A DNA stretch of 46,873 nucleotides, from contig CAMJYG010000014.1 of assembly GCA_946409935.1 (NCBI GenBank), positions 1 to 46,873 of the forward strand. Direction: 5' to 3'. Position numbers and translations under genes: made by a program. The notes beneath the pieces were generated by a model. That model ran no database searches. It saw only the letters and a list, made by a program, of their open reading frames with translations, and had not been told where the DNA came from. Below, piece by piece: positions 19,746 through 27,430 of the stretch; position 1 is the first letter of the stretch, and every line of letters starts with the position of its first letter. The stretch comes from an uncultured Clostridium sp. GTDB lineage: Bacteria > Bacillota > Clostridia > TANB77 > CAG-508.

Positions 19746-19774
19746 ATTATATCACGTTTTACATAATAAGTCAA
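19746..19774 (-). promoter_or_regulatory. Sigma-A promoter of the RyR gene
   Basis: Reading the minus strand: TTGACT (19774-19769), exactly 17 bp, TATAAT (19751-19746). One of the best promoter matches in the window; its start point lies about 45 nt before the gene. Confidence 0.8.
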
Positions 19775-19876
19775 CAAATATTGCGAAATTTTTCGCCAAA
19801 AACGATGGAATTAATGTATTTTACGAAAAGTTTGACAAACTTACATTAACTCCTTACAGTTTTTGGAGTGGAAAGT

Positions 19877-20515
19877 TTAACCATCAAAATATTTTATCCC
19901 CACAGTTATTGCATTTTTCTTAATAATATTTTTTCCGTGTTCCAAAAGTTTGCTTGAAAAATTAGCTGAAAAAGTAGAAACCTTTGCAAATTCAGATATT
20001 GCTGAATAAAACGCATTTATGTTCTCATATTCTTTATTAATATTTTTTAAAATCAAATAATATGTATTATTATATAAATATAAGGAAATGTCTTTAGATA
20101 TTTTATTTATATTTATTTTTTTTATAGAATTTACATAACTGCAAAAATTGCAAAATGTATCAAAATTATCAAATTCATATATTGCTTGTTTATTAGAAAC
20201 ATTAAAGTTTTTTCTTTTAGCTATTAATCTAGGTTTATTTTTTTCAGTAGCCGTATTTTTCGTATTAGTAGAATCATATTTTGTTATTGTAAAAACAAAA
20301 ACATCTTCAGAAGATGAGAAAACCTCAATTAGAAGTCTACAACCTTCAGTATGGAAATCGACCTCTTTTTCTGCTTTTTTTAGTATATTAATAAATAATC
20401 CATGTGCTTCAACAGATGTTGTAAAAAGTGCTCGGATATCTGTATTATTTTTTTGTAAATCATCTAAACTAATAATTACTCTAATTTTATTTTCTGTAAG
20501 CTTTTCAATTTTCAT
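19877..20515 (-). CDS. mecA: MecA-family adaptor protein
   Basis: 212 aa. The N-terminus (MKIEKLTENKIRVIISLDDL) and the block KAEKEVDFHTEGCRLLIEVF match the N-terminal substrate-binding part of MecA/YpbH; the C-terminal half (AIYEFDNFDTFCNFCSY, LYLYNNTYYLIL) fits the ClpC-binding domain. MecA delivers regulators and aggregated proteins to ClpC-ClpP for degradation. ATG 20515 follows GAAAGGAATTG on the minus strand and a TATAAT lies at 20564-20559. Transcribed away from DUF4321. Similarity is moderate (the middle is divergent), and no clpC is in the window. Confidence 0.8.
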   Translation of the reverse strand: MKIEKLTENKIRVIISLDDLQKNNTDIRALFTTSVEAHGLFINILKKAEKEVDFHTEGCRLLIEVFSSSEDVFVFTITKYDSTNTKNTATEKNKPRLIAKRKNFNVSNKQAIYEFDNFDTFCNFCSYVNSIKKININKISKDISLYLYNNTYYLILKNINKEYENINAFYSAISEFAKVSTFSANFSSKLLEHGKNIIKKNAITVGIKYFDG

Positions 20516-20624
20516 AAAATTTCAATTCCTTTCATAATCTCAATAAATTATTAATTATATTATACCACTAATATTATTATATTTAAAGGTGCAATTTTTG
20601 GCAATCAAAAAATTAAAATTTTAC

Positions 20625-20653
20625 TTGAAAATTTTGACAATACCATATATAAT
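20625..20653 (+). promoter_or_regulatory. Sigma-A promoter before DUF4321/radC/mre
   Basis: TTGAAA (20625-20630), 17 bp, TATAAT (20648-20653), about 35 nt ahead of the DUF4321 start. Probably drives DUF4321 and perhaps radC and the mre genes, since no clear terminator separates them. Confidence 0.7.
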
Positions 20654-20687
20654 TGTTAAAGGTTAAATATGGAAGGAATGATAGTAA

Positions 20688-20945
20688 ATGGCAACAAAAG
20701 AAAAAAATATATGGATTTTATTATTATTTATTTTTTCGGGGTTAGTAATAGGGGGATTATTAGGAGAATTGGCTTCTAAAATAGATTGGCTTTGGTGGTT
20801 ATCTTATAGTCAAAGCTTTGGATTAGAAAGCCCTGTTATAGTTGATATAGGAGTTTTAAAAGTAACATTTGCATTAATGTTTAAAATAAGTGTATCAAGT
20901 ATTATTGGAATGGTATTAGCAATTTTTATTTATAGAAAAGTATAG
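20688..20945 (+). CDS. DUF4321 small membrane protein
   Basis: 85 aa with two hydrophobic segments (residues about 8-28 and 60-80) separated by a loop containing WLWWLSYSQSFGLESPVIVDIGVLKVTFAL, typical of the DUF4321 family that is often found beside maf/radC/mreB in Clostridia. The role is unknown. ATG 20688 has GGAAGGAATG. Its position at the head of the radC-mre cluster matches the usual gene order. Confidence 0.88.
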   Translation: MATKEKNIWILLLFIFSGLVIGGLLGELASKIDWLWWLSYSQSFGLESPVIVDIGVLKVTFALMFKISVSSIIGMVLAIFIYRKV

Positions 20946-21031
20946 CTGTTAAGTAATGCAGAACATAATATTTTAAAAAATGTGATTTGTAAATTTACAA
21001 GGGCGATTTTGAAAAAAGGAAGGAGATTTAT

Positions 21032-21731
21032 TTGACAATAAAAATTAAGGAATTGCCTGAAACAGAAAGACCATACGAAAAATTAGAATTGTATGGTGAA
21101 AGAGCATTGTCTAATGCGGAATTATTAGCAATTATCATAAAGACAGGAACTAAAGAAGAAACTTCTGTGCAATTAGCACAAAAAGTATTAAATTTAAATG
21201 ATACTAAAGAGGATAGTCTTAATTTTTTAAGAGAATTAACTATAGAAGAATTAATTCAAATAAAGGGAATTGGTAGAATAAAAGCAATTCAGTTAAAAGC
21301 CGTTTCTGAATTAGCAATTAGAATGCAAAAACCATCAAATTATAAGAAGATAGTAGTTAATAAGCCTTATGATTTAGCTAAAATACTTATGGAAGAGCTT
21401 AGGTTTTTAAAAAGAGAAATTGCTAAAATAGTAATTTTAAATAATAAAAATGAGATTTTAAAAATAGAGGATATTGCATTACGGAGGAGCGAATTTTGCC
21501 AATATTTCAATAAAGGATATTATGTCAGAACCTATTAAAATGAAAGCACCTAAAATAATACTTGTGCATAATCATCCAAGTGGTGATGCCACTCCAAGTA
21601 CACAAGATATTGAATTTACGAAAATGCTTTATGAGGTATCTAAAACGTTAGATATAGAGTTATTAGACCATTTGGTAATAGGAAATCAGCAGTATACAAG
21701 TATTTTTTCAAAAATGATTAACCAAAGATAA
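21032..21731 (+). CDS. radC: RadC-family protein, read through a +1 shift at CGG
   Basis: TTG start at 21032 after GGAAGGAG. In the zero frame the protein runs off the family after residue 150 at an in-frame CGG (21482-21484) and stops at 21536-21538. Skipping C21482 reads GGA GGA GCG AAT and restores the rest: GGANFANISIKDIM, then the JAMM metalloprotease-like signature HNHPSGDATPSTQD, and ELLDHLVIGNQQYTS, to TAA 21729-21731. The total of 232 aa is normal for RadC. The N-terminal helix-hairpin-helix segment is present (IKGIGRIKAIQLKAV). RadC proteins were once linked to DNA repair, but the role is unsettled. They commonly precede mreB in Clostridia, as here. Confidence 0.92.
21482..21484 (+). 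other. Recoding site 4: TTA-CGG-AGG (+1)
   Basis: In-frame CGG in the middle of a conserved RadC strand. The zero frame gives Arg-Arg-Ser-Glu-Phe, unlike RadC; the +1 frame gives Gly-Gly-Ala-Asn-Phe, which fits the family. No stop lies next to the CGG, so stop-codon tricks cannot explain it. Confidence 0.9.
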
Positions 21732-21825
21732 AACTATATGTGTGCCTTCAAAGCGAAGCATGAAAGTAATGGGAGTTTGCTAAAAGTTGTGATTAGCAAA
21801 ATGTATGAAAGGAATGGTATTTAAA

Positions 21826-22857
21826 ATGAAATTTTTTACATTAGGATCAAAAGACATTGGAATAGATTTAGGAACAGCAAATATTTTGGTTACATTAAAG
21901 GGAAAGGGAATTGTATTAAAAGAACCATCAGTTGTTGCAATTGACAGAAAAACAGGAAACATATTAGCAACAGGAGTTGAAGCTAAAGAAATGCTAGGAA
22001 GAACACCAGATTCTATAAAAGCCGTTAGACCTTTAAAAGATGGAGTTATAGCAGATTTTACTGCAACACAATTAATGTTAAAAAATATTATACAAAAAGT
22101 AGCTAAAAGATATTCAATTGGAAGACCAAGAGTTGTTGTTGGTGTACCTTCTGGAATAACTGAAGTTGAAGAAAGAGCGGTTGAAGAATCAGTATTACAA
22201 GCAGGAGCAAAGGAAGTGTATTTAATAGAAGAACCAATGGCTGCTGCAATAGGCGCTTCACTAGATGTTGCAGCTCCTAGTGGAAATATTATAGTAGATA
22301 TTGGAGGAGGCACTACAGAGGTTGCTGTAATTTCTTTGGGTGGTATAGTTGTAAGCAATTCTTTAAGAGTTGCTGGTGACGAATTAGATGAAGATATAGC
22401 AAATTATATAAAAAGGGAAACAAATTTAGCTATAGGAGAAACTACTGCTGAACAAATAAAAATGCAAATAGGTTGTGCAATGCCATTAATGACAGAAATG
22501 GTATTAGAAGTTAAAGGAAGAGATTTGTCAAATGGATTACCTCGTACAATAAGAGTAAGTTCAGTTCATATAGAAGAAGCAATGAGAGAATCTATTCATA
22601 AAATTGTGGAAATTGTTAAAAATACTCTAGAAAAAACACCTCCTGAGCTTGCTTCTGATATAGTCGAAAAAGGAATTGCATTGGCAGGTGGAGGAGCTTT
22701 AATTAAAAATTTAGATAAATTACTAAGTATAGAAACAGGAATGCCAGTTTATATAGCGGAAGAACCTTTGGATTGCGTTGTTAGAGGTACAGGAAAGACT
22801 TTAGAAGATTTAGAAAGATTAAAAAATGTTCTAATAAATGCAAGAAAAAGAAAATAA
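21826..22857 (+). CDS. mreB: Rod-shape protein MreB
   Basis: 343 aa actin-like ATPase of the elongasome. The start is ATG 21826 (MKFFTLGSKDIGIDLGTAN), which matches the family; the in-frame ATG at 21805 lies ahead of the ribosome site GAAAGGAATG and is not used. Phosphate-1 motif GIDLGTAN, phosphate-2 region IIVDIGGGTTEVA, connect motif and adenosine loop (GIALAGGGALIKNL) are intact. MreB forms membrane-bound filaments that guide peptidoglycan synthesis along the cell side. It heads mreB-mreC-mreD-PBP2, so the organism is expected to be rod-shaped. No CGG occurs in frame. Confidence 0.97.
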   Translation: MKFFTLGSKDIGIDLGTANILVTLKGKGIVLKEPSVVAIDRKTGNILATGVEAKEMLGRTPDSIKAVRPLKDGVIADFTATQLMLKNIIQKVAKRYSIGRPRVVVGVPSGITEVEERAVEESVLQAGAKEVYLIEEPMAAAIGASLDVAAPSGNIIVDIGGGTTEVAVISLGGIVVSNSLRVAGDELDEDIANYIKRETNLAIGETTAEQIKMQIGCAMPLMTEMVLEVKGRDLSNGLPRTIRVSSVHIEEAMRESIHKIVEIVKNTLEKTPPELASDIVEKGIALAGGGALIKNLDKLLSIETGMPVYIAEEPLDCVVRGTGKTLEDLERLKNVLINARKRK

Positions 22858-22923
22858 AAAAACATTATGAATGCATCTGCGAATAGTATTGAAAATTAAG
22901 TAGAAGGAGAGAATCTTGCTAAT

Positions 22924-23740
22924 ATGAATAAAGATAAAAAAGGTCGGGGCTATTGGTATAGTTATAACTATTATTTTATTGATATTTATTGTCATTTTTT
23001 CAAATGGTGAAAGTAATTCATCATTTTTCGAAAATGCTGCAAATAATTTAATAATGCCAGTTCAAAATGGACTAACATATCTTAAAAATGGACTTAATGG
23101 AAATGATGCTTTTTTTGAAGATATAAATAATTTAAAGGAAGAAAATAAACAACTTAAAGATAAAAATGAACAATTAGAGCAATCTTTAAGAGAATTAGAA
23201 AATATAAAGACTGAAAATGAAACTTTAAAAGAATATTTAAGCTTGACAGAAAAATACGGAGAGTATAAAACAATACCGGGATATGTAATAAATAAAGATA
23301 TAAGTAATTATTCAAAAACAATAATAATTAACATCGGAAAAAAAGATGGAGTAGAAGAAAATATGACTGTAATTGGAAGTCAAGGTTTAGTAGGACATGT
23401 TATATCTGTTACAGATTCAACTTCCAAAGTCCAAACAATTATAGATACAGCAAGTTCTGTTAGTTCCTCTATGAGTACAACTAAAGAAGCTATAGTATGT
23501 AAGGGTACATTAGATGATAAATCATTATTAAAAGCAATGTATATACCAACAGAGAATAATATAATACAAGGAGATAGTATTGAAACATCTGGAATTGGCG
23601 GAATATACCCAAAAGGAATACATATTGGAACGATAAAAAAAGTTGCAAATACTCAAAATATGACAGACAGATATGCACTGGTTGAAGCAGCTGTGGATTT
23701 TGAAAAATTAGATACGGTTTTAGTAATAACTAACAAATAA
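22924..23740 (+). CDS. mreC: Rod-shape protein MreC, read through a +1 shift at CGG
   Basis: The conserved body begins without any start codon in its own frame: upstream of the membrane segment the frame meets TGA at 22925-22927. The ATG at 22924 lies in another frame and reaches an in-frame CGG at codon 8 (22945-22947). Skipping C22945 gives MNKDKKGGAIGIVITIILL, a normal MreC beginning with a membrane segment (about residues 9-27), followed by a coiled coil (about 55-95) and the beta-barrel domain (GYVINKDISNYSKTIIINIG, VDFEKLDTVLVITN). 271 aa in all. MreC is a bitopic scaffold linking MreB/MreD with PBP2. Without the shift only a 28-aa peptide would be made, so the shift must be efficient if the mre system works. 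Confidence 0.9.
22945..22947 (+). other. Recoding site 5: GGT-CGG-GGC (+1)
   Basis: Codon 8 of mreC. The zero frame gives Arg-Gly-Tyr-Trp and ends at TGA 23008-23010. The +1 frame gives Gly-Ala-Ile-Gly and the membrane helix. It is the only site close to a gene start. A run of six A lies just upstream (22936-22941), so a simple indel is an alternative at this site only. Confidence 0.82.
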
Positions 23741-23795
23741 AATCTCTTCTAAGAGATTTATAAGGTAAATTAAGATATAGATGGGAGTGAACCAA

Positions 23796-24329
23796 TTGAA
23801 AAAAACATTAATAAATTTTGGATTAATATTAACAGCTTTTTTTATATTTTTTTTACAATCAAATTTTTTTAATTGGTTCAATATAGCGGGTGTTATGCCA
23901 AGTTTATTTGCTATTTATATATTATTTATAGGTCTCTTTTCGAATAAAACAATAGGAACAATATATGGAATAGTAGTGGGCCTAATATTAGATGCATTAG
24001 TAAGCAGTAAAATAGGAATAACTGCTGTTTCATTAGGGGTAATTGGTTTTTTAACATCGATATTTGACAAAAATTTCTCAAAAGATAGTAGAATTACAAT
24101 AATGTTTATGGTTTTAGGTTCTACAATAGTGTATGAATTAATAAATTGGGGGCTAAGCTATATTTTTATAAGTACAAATGTGGAGATAATTAATTTTATA
24201 AAGATTTTAGGAATAGAAGTAGTATTTAATTTAATTATAACAATTATAATATATCCATTAATACAAAAGTGCGGGTATTATATTGAAAATGAATTTAAAG
24301 GTAATAGGCTTTTGACTAGATATTTTTGA
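23796..24329 (+). CDS. mreD: Rod-shape protein MreD
   Basis: 177 aa integral membrane protein with about five spans, including GVMPSLFAIYILFIGLFSN and TIYGIVVGLILDALVSS, characteristic of MreD. I prefer TTG 23796 (MKKTLINFGLIL) after GGGAGTGA; the in-frame ATG at 23781 overlaps that site. MreD joins MreC and PBP2 in the elongasome. It lies 55 nt after mreC, with a small hairpin (aatctctt/aagagatt near 23742-23759) between them. Confidence 0.9.
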   Translation: MKKTLINFGLILTAFFIFFLQSNFFNWFNIAGVMPSLFAIYILFIGLFSNKTIGTIYGIVVGLILDALVSSKIGITAVSLGVIGFLTSIFDKNFSKDSRITIMFMVLGSTIVYELINWGLSYIFISTNVEIINFIKILGIEVVFNLIITIIIYPLIQKCGYYIENEFKGNRLLTRYF

Positions 24330-24365
24330 TATGTTGTCACAGAACTGTCAACCTAGTTTAATTTC

Positions 24366-24545
24366 TAGCTAATTATAAATTTAAGAATTCAAAAATGCTC
24401 TTTCAAGCTGAGACTGCATAAGAAATTCACATAAATTTTATGGCAGCTCCCACGAAAACGTGAACTCTTTCCATAAAATTTATTAGAATTTCTAATTTGC
24501 TCACTTTCAATGCGCTTTTTTCATTTTTAAATTTATAATTAGCTA
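24366..24545. repeat. Perfect-ended palindromic element, family B copy 2
   Basis: A perfect 19-bp inverted repeat forms the ends: tagctaattataaatttaa (24366-24384) against ttaaatttataattagcta (24527-24545). Inside are agaaattcacataaatttta (24421-24440) paired with taaaatttattagaatttct (24474-24493) and a tip cacg-aaaa-cgtg (24451-24462). Together they form one cruciform or RNA hairpin of about 180 nt. It occupies most of the gap between mreD and PBP2 and is related in layout to the region 11346-11546. It may be a MITE-like element or a structured mRNA segment that sets the PBP2 level. Confidence 0.75.
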
Positions 24546-24588
24546 ATATAAAAAATGTTATTATAAAAGGAAGGGAATGAAACTAAAT

Positions 24589-26721
24589 TTGAAGTTAAAG
24601 TTTAATTTTAAAAACAAACATGTTGTGCGAAAGGCAAATATTAATTTAAGATTTAATCTGTTAACTGTTCTAATATATATAGTTGGAATTATTTTAATTG
24701 CACAATTATTTAATCTTCAAATAGTTCATGGTGCAGAATATAGAGAACAGTCAAATACAAGGTTAACAAGAGAAAGTACATTAGAAGCAGCAAGAGGCGC
24801 AATATTAGACAGAACAGGAAATTATTTGGTTACATCAAAGATGGAATTTTCTTTGGAAATGTATAAAACTAAAGTTGATACAGAAACATTAAATACATCA
24901 ATATTAAATATGATACAGGTTCTAGAGAAGTATGAATGTAAATATTATGATGTTTTTCCAATAAAAATAGAGCCTTTTGAATTTAAAATAGCAGAAGATA
25001 CACTAGCTGCTTGGAAAAAGACAAATAAATTAGATGAAAATATTTCGGCGGAAGAAGCTTTTTACAAATTTAAAGACAAGTATAAAATACAAAATGAAAA
25101 TATAGATGAAGTAAGAAAAATAATTAATATAAGATATTTAATAGCACAAAAAGGTTATAGTAGCACAAAATCTGTTACAATTTCTGAAGAAATACCAAGA
25201 GAAGCTGTATCTGAATTTAGTGAAAGCTCAGAAAAATTTTCTGGTATAAATATAGTTGTACAGCCAGTAAGAGAATATACTTCTGGAACACTAGCCTCAC
25301 ATATTTTAGGATATGCAGGGAGAATAAGTAGCGAAGAATATGAGAAAAGAAAGAATTATTATAATAATGATGATATAATTGGCAAAACAGGAATAGAATA
25401 TGTTTTCGAAGAGTATTTAAAAGGAAAAGATGGAACAAAACAAATTGATATGGCAGTTGATGGAACAACAACAGCTGAATATGTTTCAAAAGAAGCAATA
25501 GCAGGTTCAGATATTGTACTTACAATAGATGCTAATTTACAGAAAGTAACAGAAAATGCATTAGCTTCTAATATTGAAAAAATTTCTACAGGAGGATTTG
25601 GAAGGAGCTATGATGCAAAAGCAGGAGCTTGTGTAGTAATGAATGTTAATACCGGAGAAATTCTTGCTATGGCAAGCTATCCAGATTATAATCCGGCAGA
25701 TTTTGTTGGTGGTATAAGTAATTCTGCTTGGAATAATTACATAAATAATCCTGCAAAACCTTTGGTAGATAAAGCTATACAAAATTCATATTCACCTGGT
25801 TCAACTTATAAAATGGTAACTGCGATAGCAGGTTTGGAATCTGGAGTAATTAATTTAAAAACATTAATAAATGATACAGGTGTATATACAAAATATAGAG
25901 ATTATCAGCCTCGTTGTTGGGTATATACAGATTATCATACAGGACATGGATACTTAAATGTATCTCAAGCAATAGAAAAATCTTGTAATTATTTTTTCTA
26001 TGAAACATCAGATAGGATGGGAATAGATACATTAGTTAAATTTGCTAAATATTTTGGATTAGGAAGCAAAACAGGAGTGGAACTACAAGGAGAAACACAA
26101 GGAGTGGTATCTGGAAGAGAAGCAAAGGCAAAACTTCATAATGGAGAACCTTGGAGTGCTGGTGATACATTGCAATCAGCTATAGGACAATATGATAATG
26201 AATATAGTCCTGTACAAATGGCAAGATATATAAGCATACTTGCAAATGGAGGAAATAGAATAAGCCCAACGATTGTAAAAACAATTAGAAATTCAGATGG
26301 ATCAGAAGCTTCAAGAGAAGAAATTAAAAAATTTGTTAATAGTAAGCTTGACATTAAAGAAGAAAATGTTGAAGATATACAAATAAATAGAGAAAATTTA
26401 AATGCGGTATTAGAAGGAATGAAATCTGTTACTAGTGACTCAGGAGGAACAGCTTATGTTAGATTTAAAGATTTTAATATAAGTGTTGGTGGAAAAACAG
26501 GTTCTGCAGAAGCTCCAGGTAATAAAGTACATGCATGGTTTGTTGGATTTGCTCCATTCGAAAATCCAGAAATTGCAATAGTTGTAATGGTTGAAAATGG
26601 TGGACATGGAAATTATACTGCAGAAGTTGTAAGAGATATTATGTCTGAGTATTTTGGTATGAATACACAAAATATTGATGAGGATATGAGTGCTGTGCCG
26701 TATGTTGAATTTATTAGATGA
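24589..26721 (+). CDS. mrdA: Penicillin-binding protein 2 (elongasome transpeptidase)
   Basis: Class B PBP of about 710 aa. N-terminal basic stretch, one membrane segment (about residues 23-45), PBP dimerisation region (ARGAILDRTG), then the transpeptidase domain with the three catalytic motifs: STYK (Ser405), SCN (465-467) and KTGS (636-639). It cross-links peptidoglycan during side-wall growth with MreBCD. The start is uncertain: ATG 24577 is part of GGGAATG, the Shine-Dalgarno style used here, so TTG 24589 is more likely. The stop codon overlaps an ATG (ATGA) just upstream of minC. Confidence 0.93.
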   Translation: MKLKFNFKNKHVVRKANINLRFNLLTVLIYIVGIILIAQLFNLQIVHGAEYREQSNTRLTRESTLEAARGAILDRTGNYLVTSKMEFSLEMYKTKVDTETLNTSILNMIQVLEKYECKYYDVFPIKIEPFEFKIAEDTLAAWKKTNKLDENISAEEAFYKFKDKYKIQNENIDEVRKIINIRYLIAQKGYSSTKSVTISEEIPREAVSEFSESSEKFSGINIVVQPVREYTSGTLASHILGYAGRISSEEYEKRKNYYNNDDIIGKTGIEYVFEEYLKGKDGTKQIDMAVDGTTTAEYVSKEAIAGSDIVLTIDANLQKVTENALASNIEKISTGGFGRSYDAKAGACVVMNVNTGEILAMASYPDYNPADFVGGISNSAWNNYINNPAKPLVDKAIQNSYSPGSTYKMVTAIAGLESGVINLKTLINDTGVYTKYRDYQPRCWVYTDYHTGHGYLNVSQAIEKSCNYFFYETSDRMGIDTLVKFAKYFGLGSKTGVELQGETQGVVSGREAKAKLHNGEPWSAGDTLQSAIGQYDNEYSPVQMARYISILANGGNRISPTIVKTIRNSDGSEASREEIKKFVNSKLDIKEENVEDIQINRENLNAVLEGMKSVTSDSGGTAYVRFKDFNISVGGKTGSAEAPGNKVHAWFVGFAPFENPEIAIVVMVENGGHGNYTAEVVRDIMSEYFGMNTQNIDEDMSAVPYVEFIR

Positions 26722-26735
26722 AGGGAATAGTAAAA

Positions 26736-27347
26736 ATGAAGAATTGTGTTAGTATTAATTTAAAAAAAGATGAAATAATAATTAAGTTAAATGATAATGC
26801 AGAACAAATTGATATTTTGGAATCGCTAAGAAAAAAACTTCCAGAACTAAAGAAGTTATATAAAGATGAAAAAACACCAATTACTGTAACAGGTAAAGTT
26901 TTGAAAAATAAAGAAATTGATGAAATTCAAGAATTAATAAAAAGTAAGATTGATGTAGAAATAGAATTTGATATGCCAAAAGGATTGGGACTTCATAATA
27001 TAAAGAAAACTTTTGAAAAAGAAATTGCAGTTTCAGAAACTAAATTCCATAGGGGTTCTTTGCGTTGCGGTCAAAAGATTGAATCAGAAGGTAGTTTGGT
27101 TATTATTGGAGATGTAAATTCTGGAGCAGAGGTTATCGCATCTGATAATATTGTTATATTAGGAGCTTTAAGAGGCTTGGCACATGCTGGAGCAAAAGGA
27201 AATAGACAAGCTATTATTGCAGCAGGTCTTATAGATACTGTTCAAATTAGAATTGCTAATATTGTAAAAGAAATCAATCGAGATGAGGAAATAATGCATA
27301 AGCAATCATGCGTAAGTATTGTTGATAATAGTATTGTTATAGAATAG
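26736..27347 (+). CDS. minC: Septum-site inhibitor MinC
   Basis: 203 aa. C-terminal MinD-binding beta-helix domain is clear: GSLVIIGDVNSGAEVIASDNIVIL then GALRGLAHAGAKGNRQAIIAA. The N-terminal FtsZ-inhibiting domain is more divergent. Start ATG 26736 with AAGGGAATAG; the ATG at 26718 overlaps the PBP2 stop and is rejected. MinC blocks FtsZ ring formation away from mid-cell. The usual next genes minD and minE are missing: the next genes run in the opposite direction, so MinC's partners, if present, are elsewhere. 27348-27430 holds no gene. Confidence 0.93.
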   Translation: MKNCVSINLKKDEIIIKLNDNAEQIDILESLRKKLPELKKLYKDEKTPITVTGKVLKNKEIDEIQELIKSKIDVEIEFDMPKGLGLHNIKKTFEKEIAVSETKFHRGSLRCGQKIESEGSLVIIGDVNSGAEVIASDNIVILGALRGLAHAGAKGNRQAIIAAGLIDTVQIRIANIVKEINRDEEIMHKQSCVSIVDNSIVIE

Positions 27348-27430
27348 TGTTTATATAATTAGTTGTATCAAATTTCAATGTACTTACAGAACAAATTTAT
27401 GAATCAATTTATTATATAATTTACCTTAAA

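Noticed and set aside
20148..20537. Plus-strand open frame across mecA
   Set aside because: It is antisense to the MecA coding sequence and has no ribosome site or family features.
22936..22942. Classic -1 slippery heptamer A-AAA-AAG at mreC
   Set aside because: The heptamer is not in the required register relative to ATG 22924, and the needed change is +1, not -1.
2177..22947. The five frame breaks as random sequencing or assembly indels
   Set aside because: Random indels would favour long A/T homopolymers and would not all create an in-frame CGG. Here each is a C before a GG, in five separate genes, with no other in-frame CGG present. Resequencing is still the right control.
2177..22947. 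The five genes as decaying pseudogenes
   Set aside because: Each has exactly one lesion of the same type, both halves remain intact and family-like, and they include mreC within an otherwise intact cell-shape cluster.
2177..22947. CGG simply reassigned to another amino acid
   Set aside because: A reassignment keeps the frame; here the frame changes at every site.
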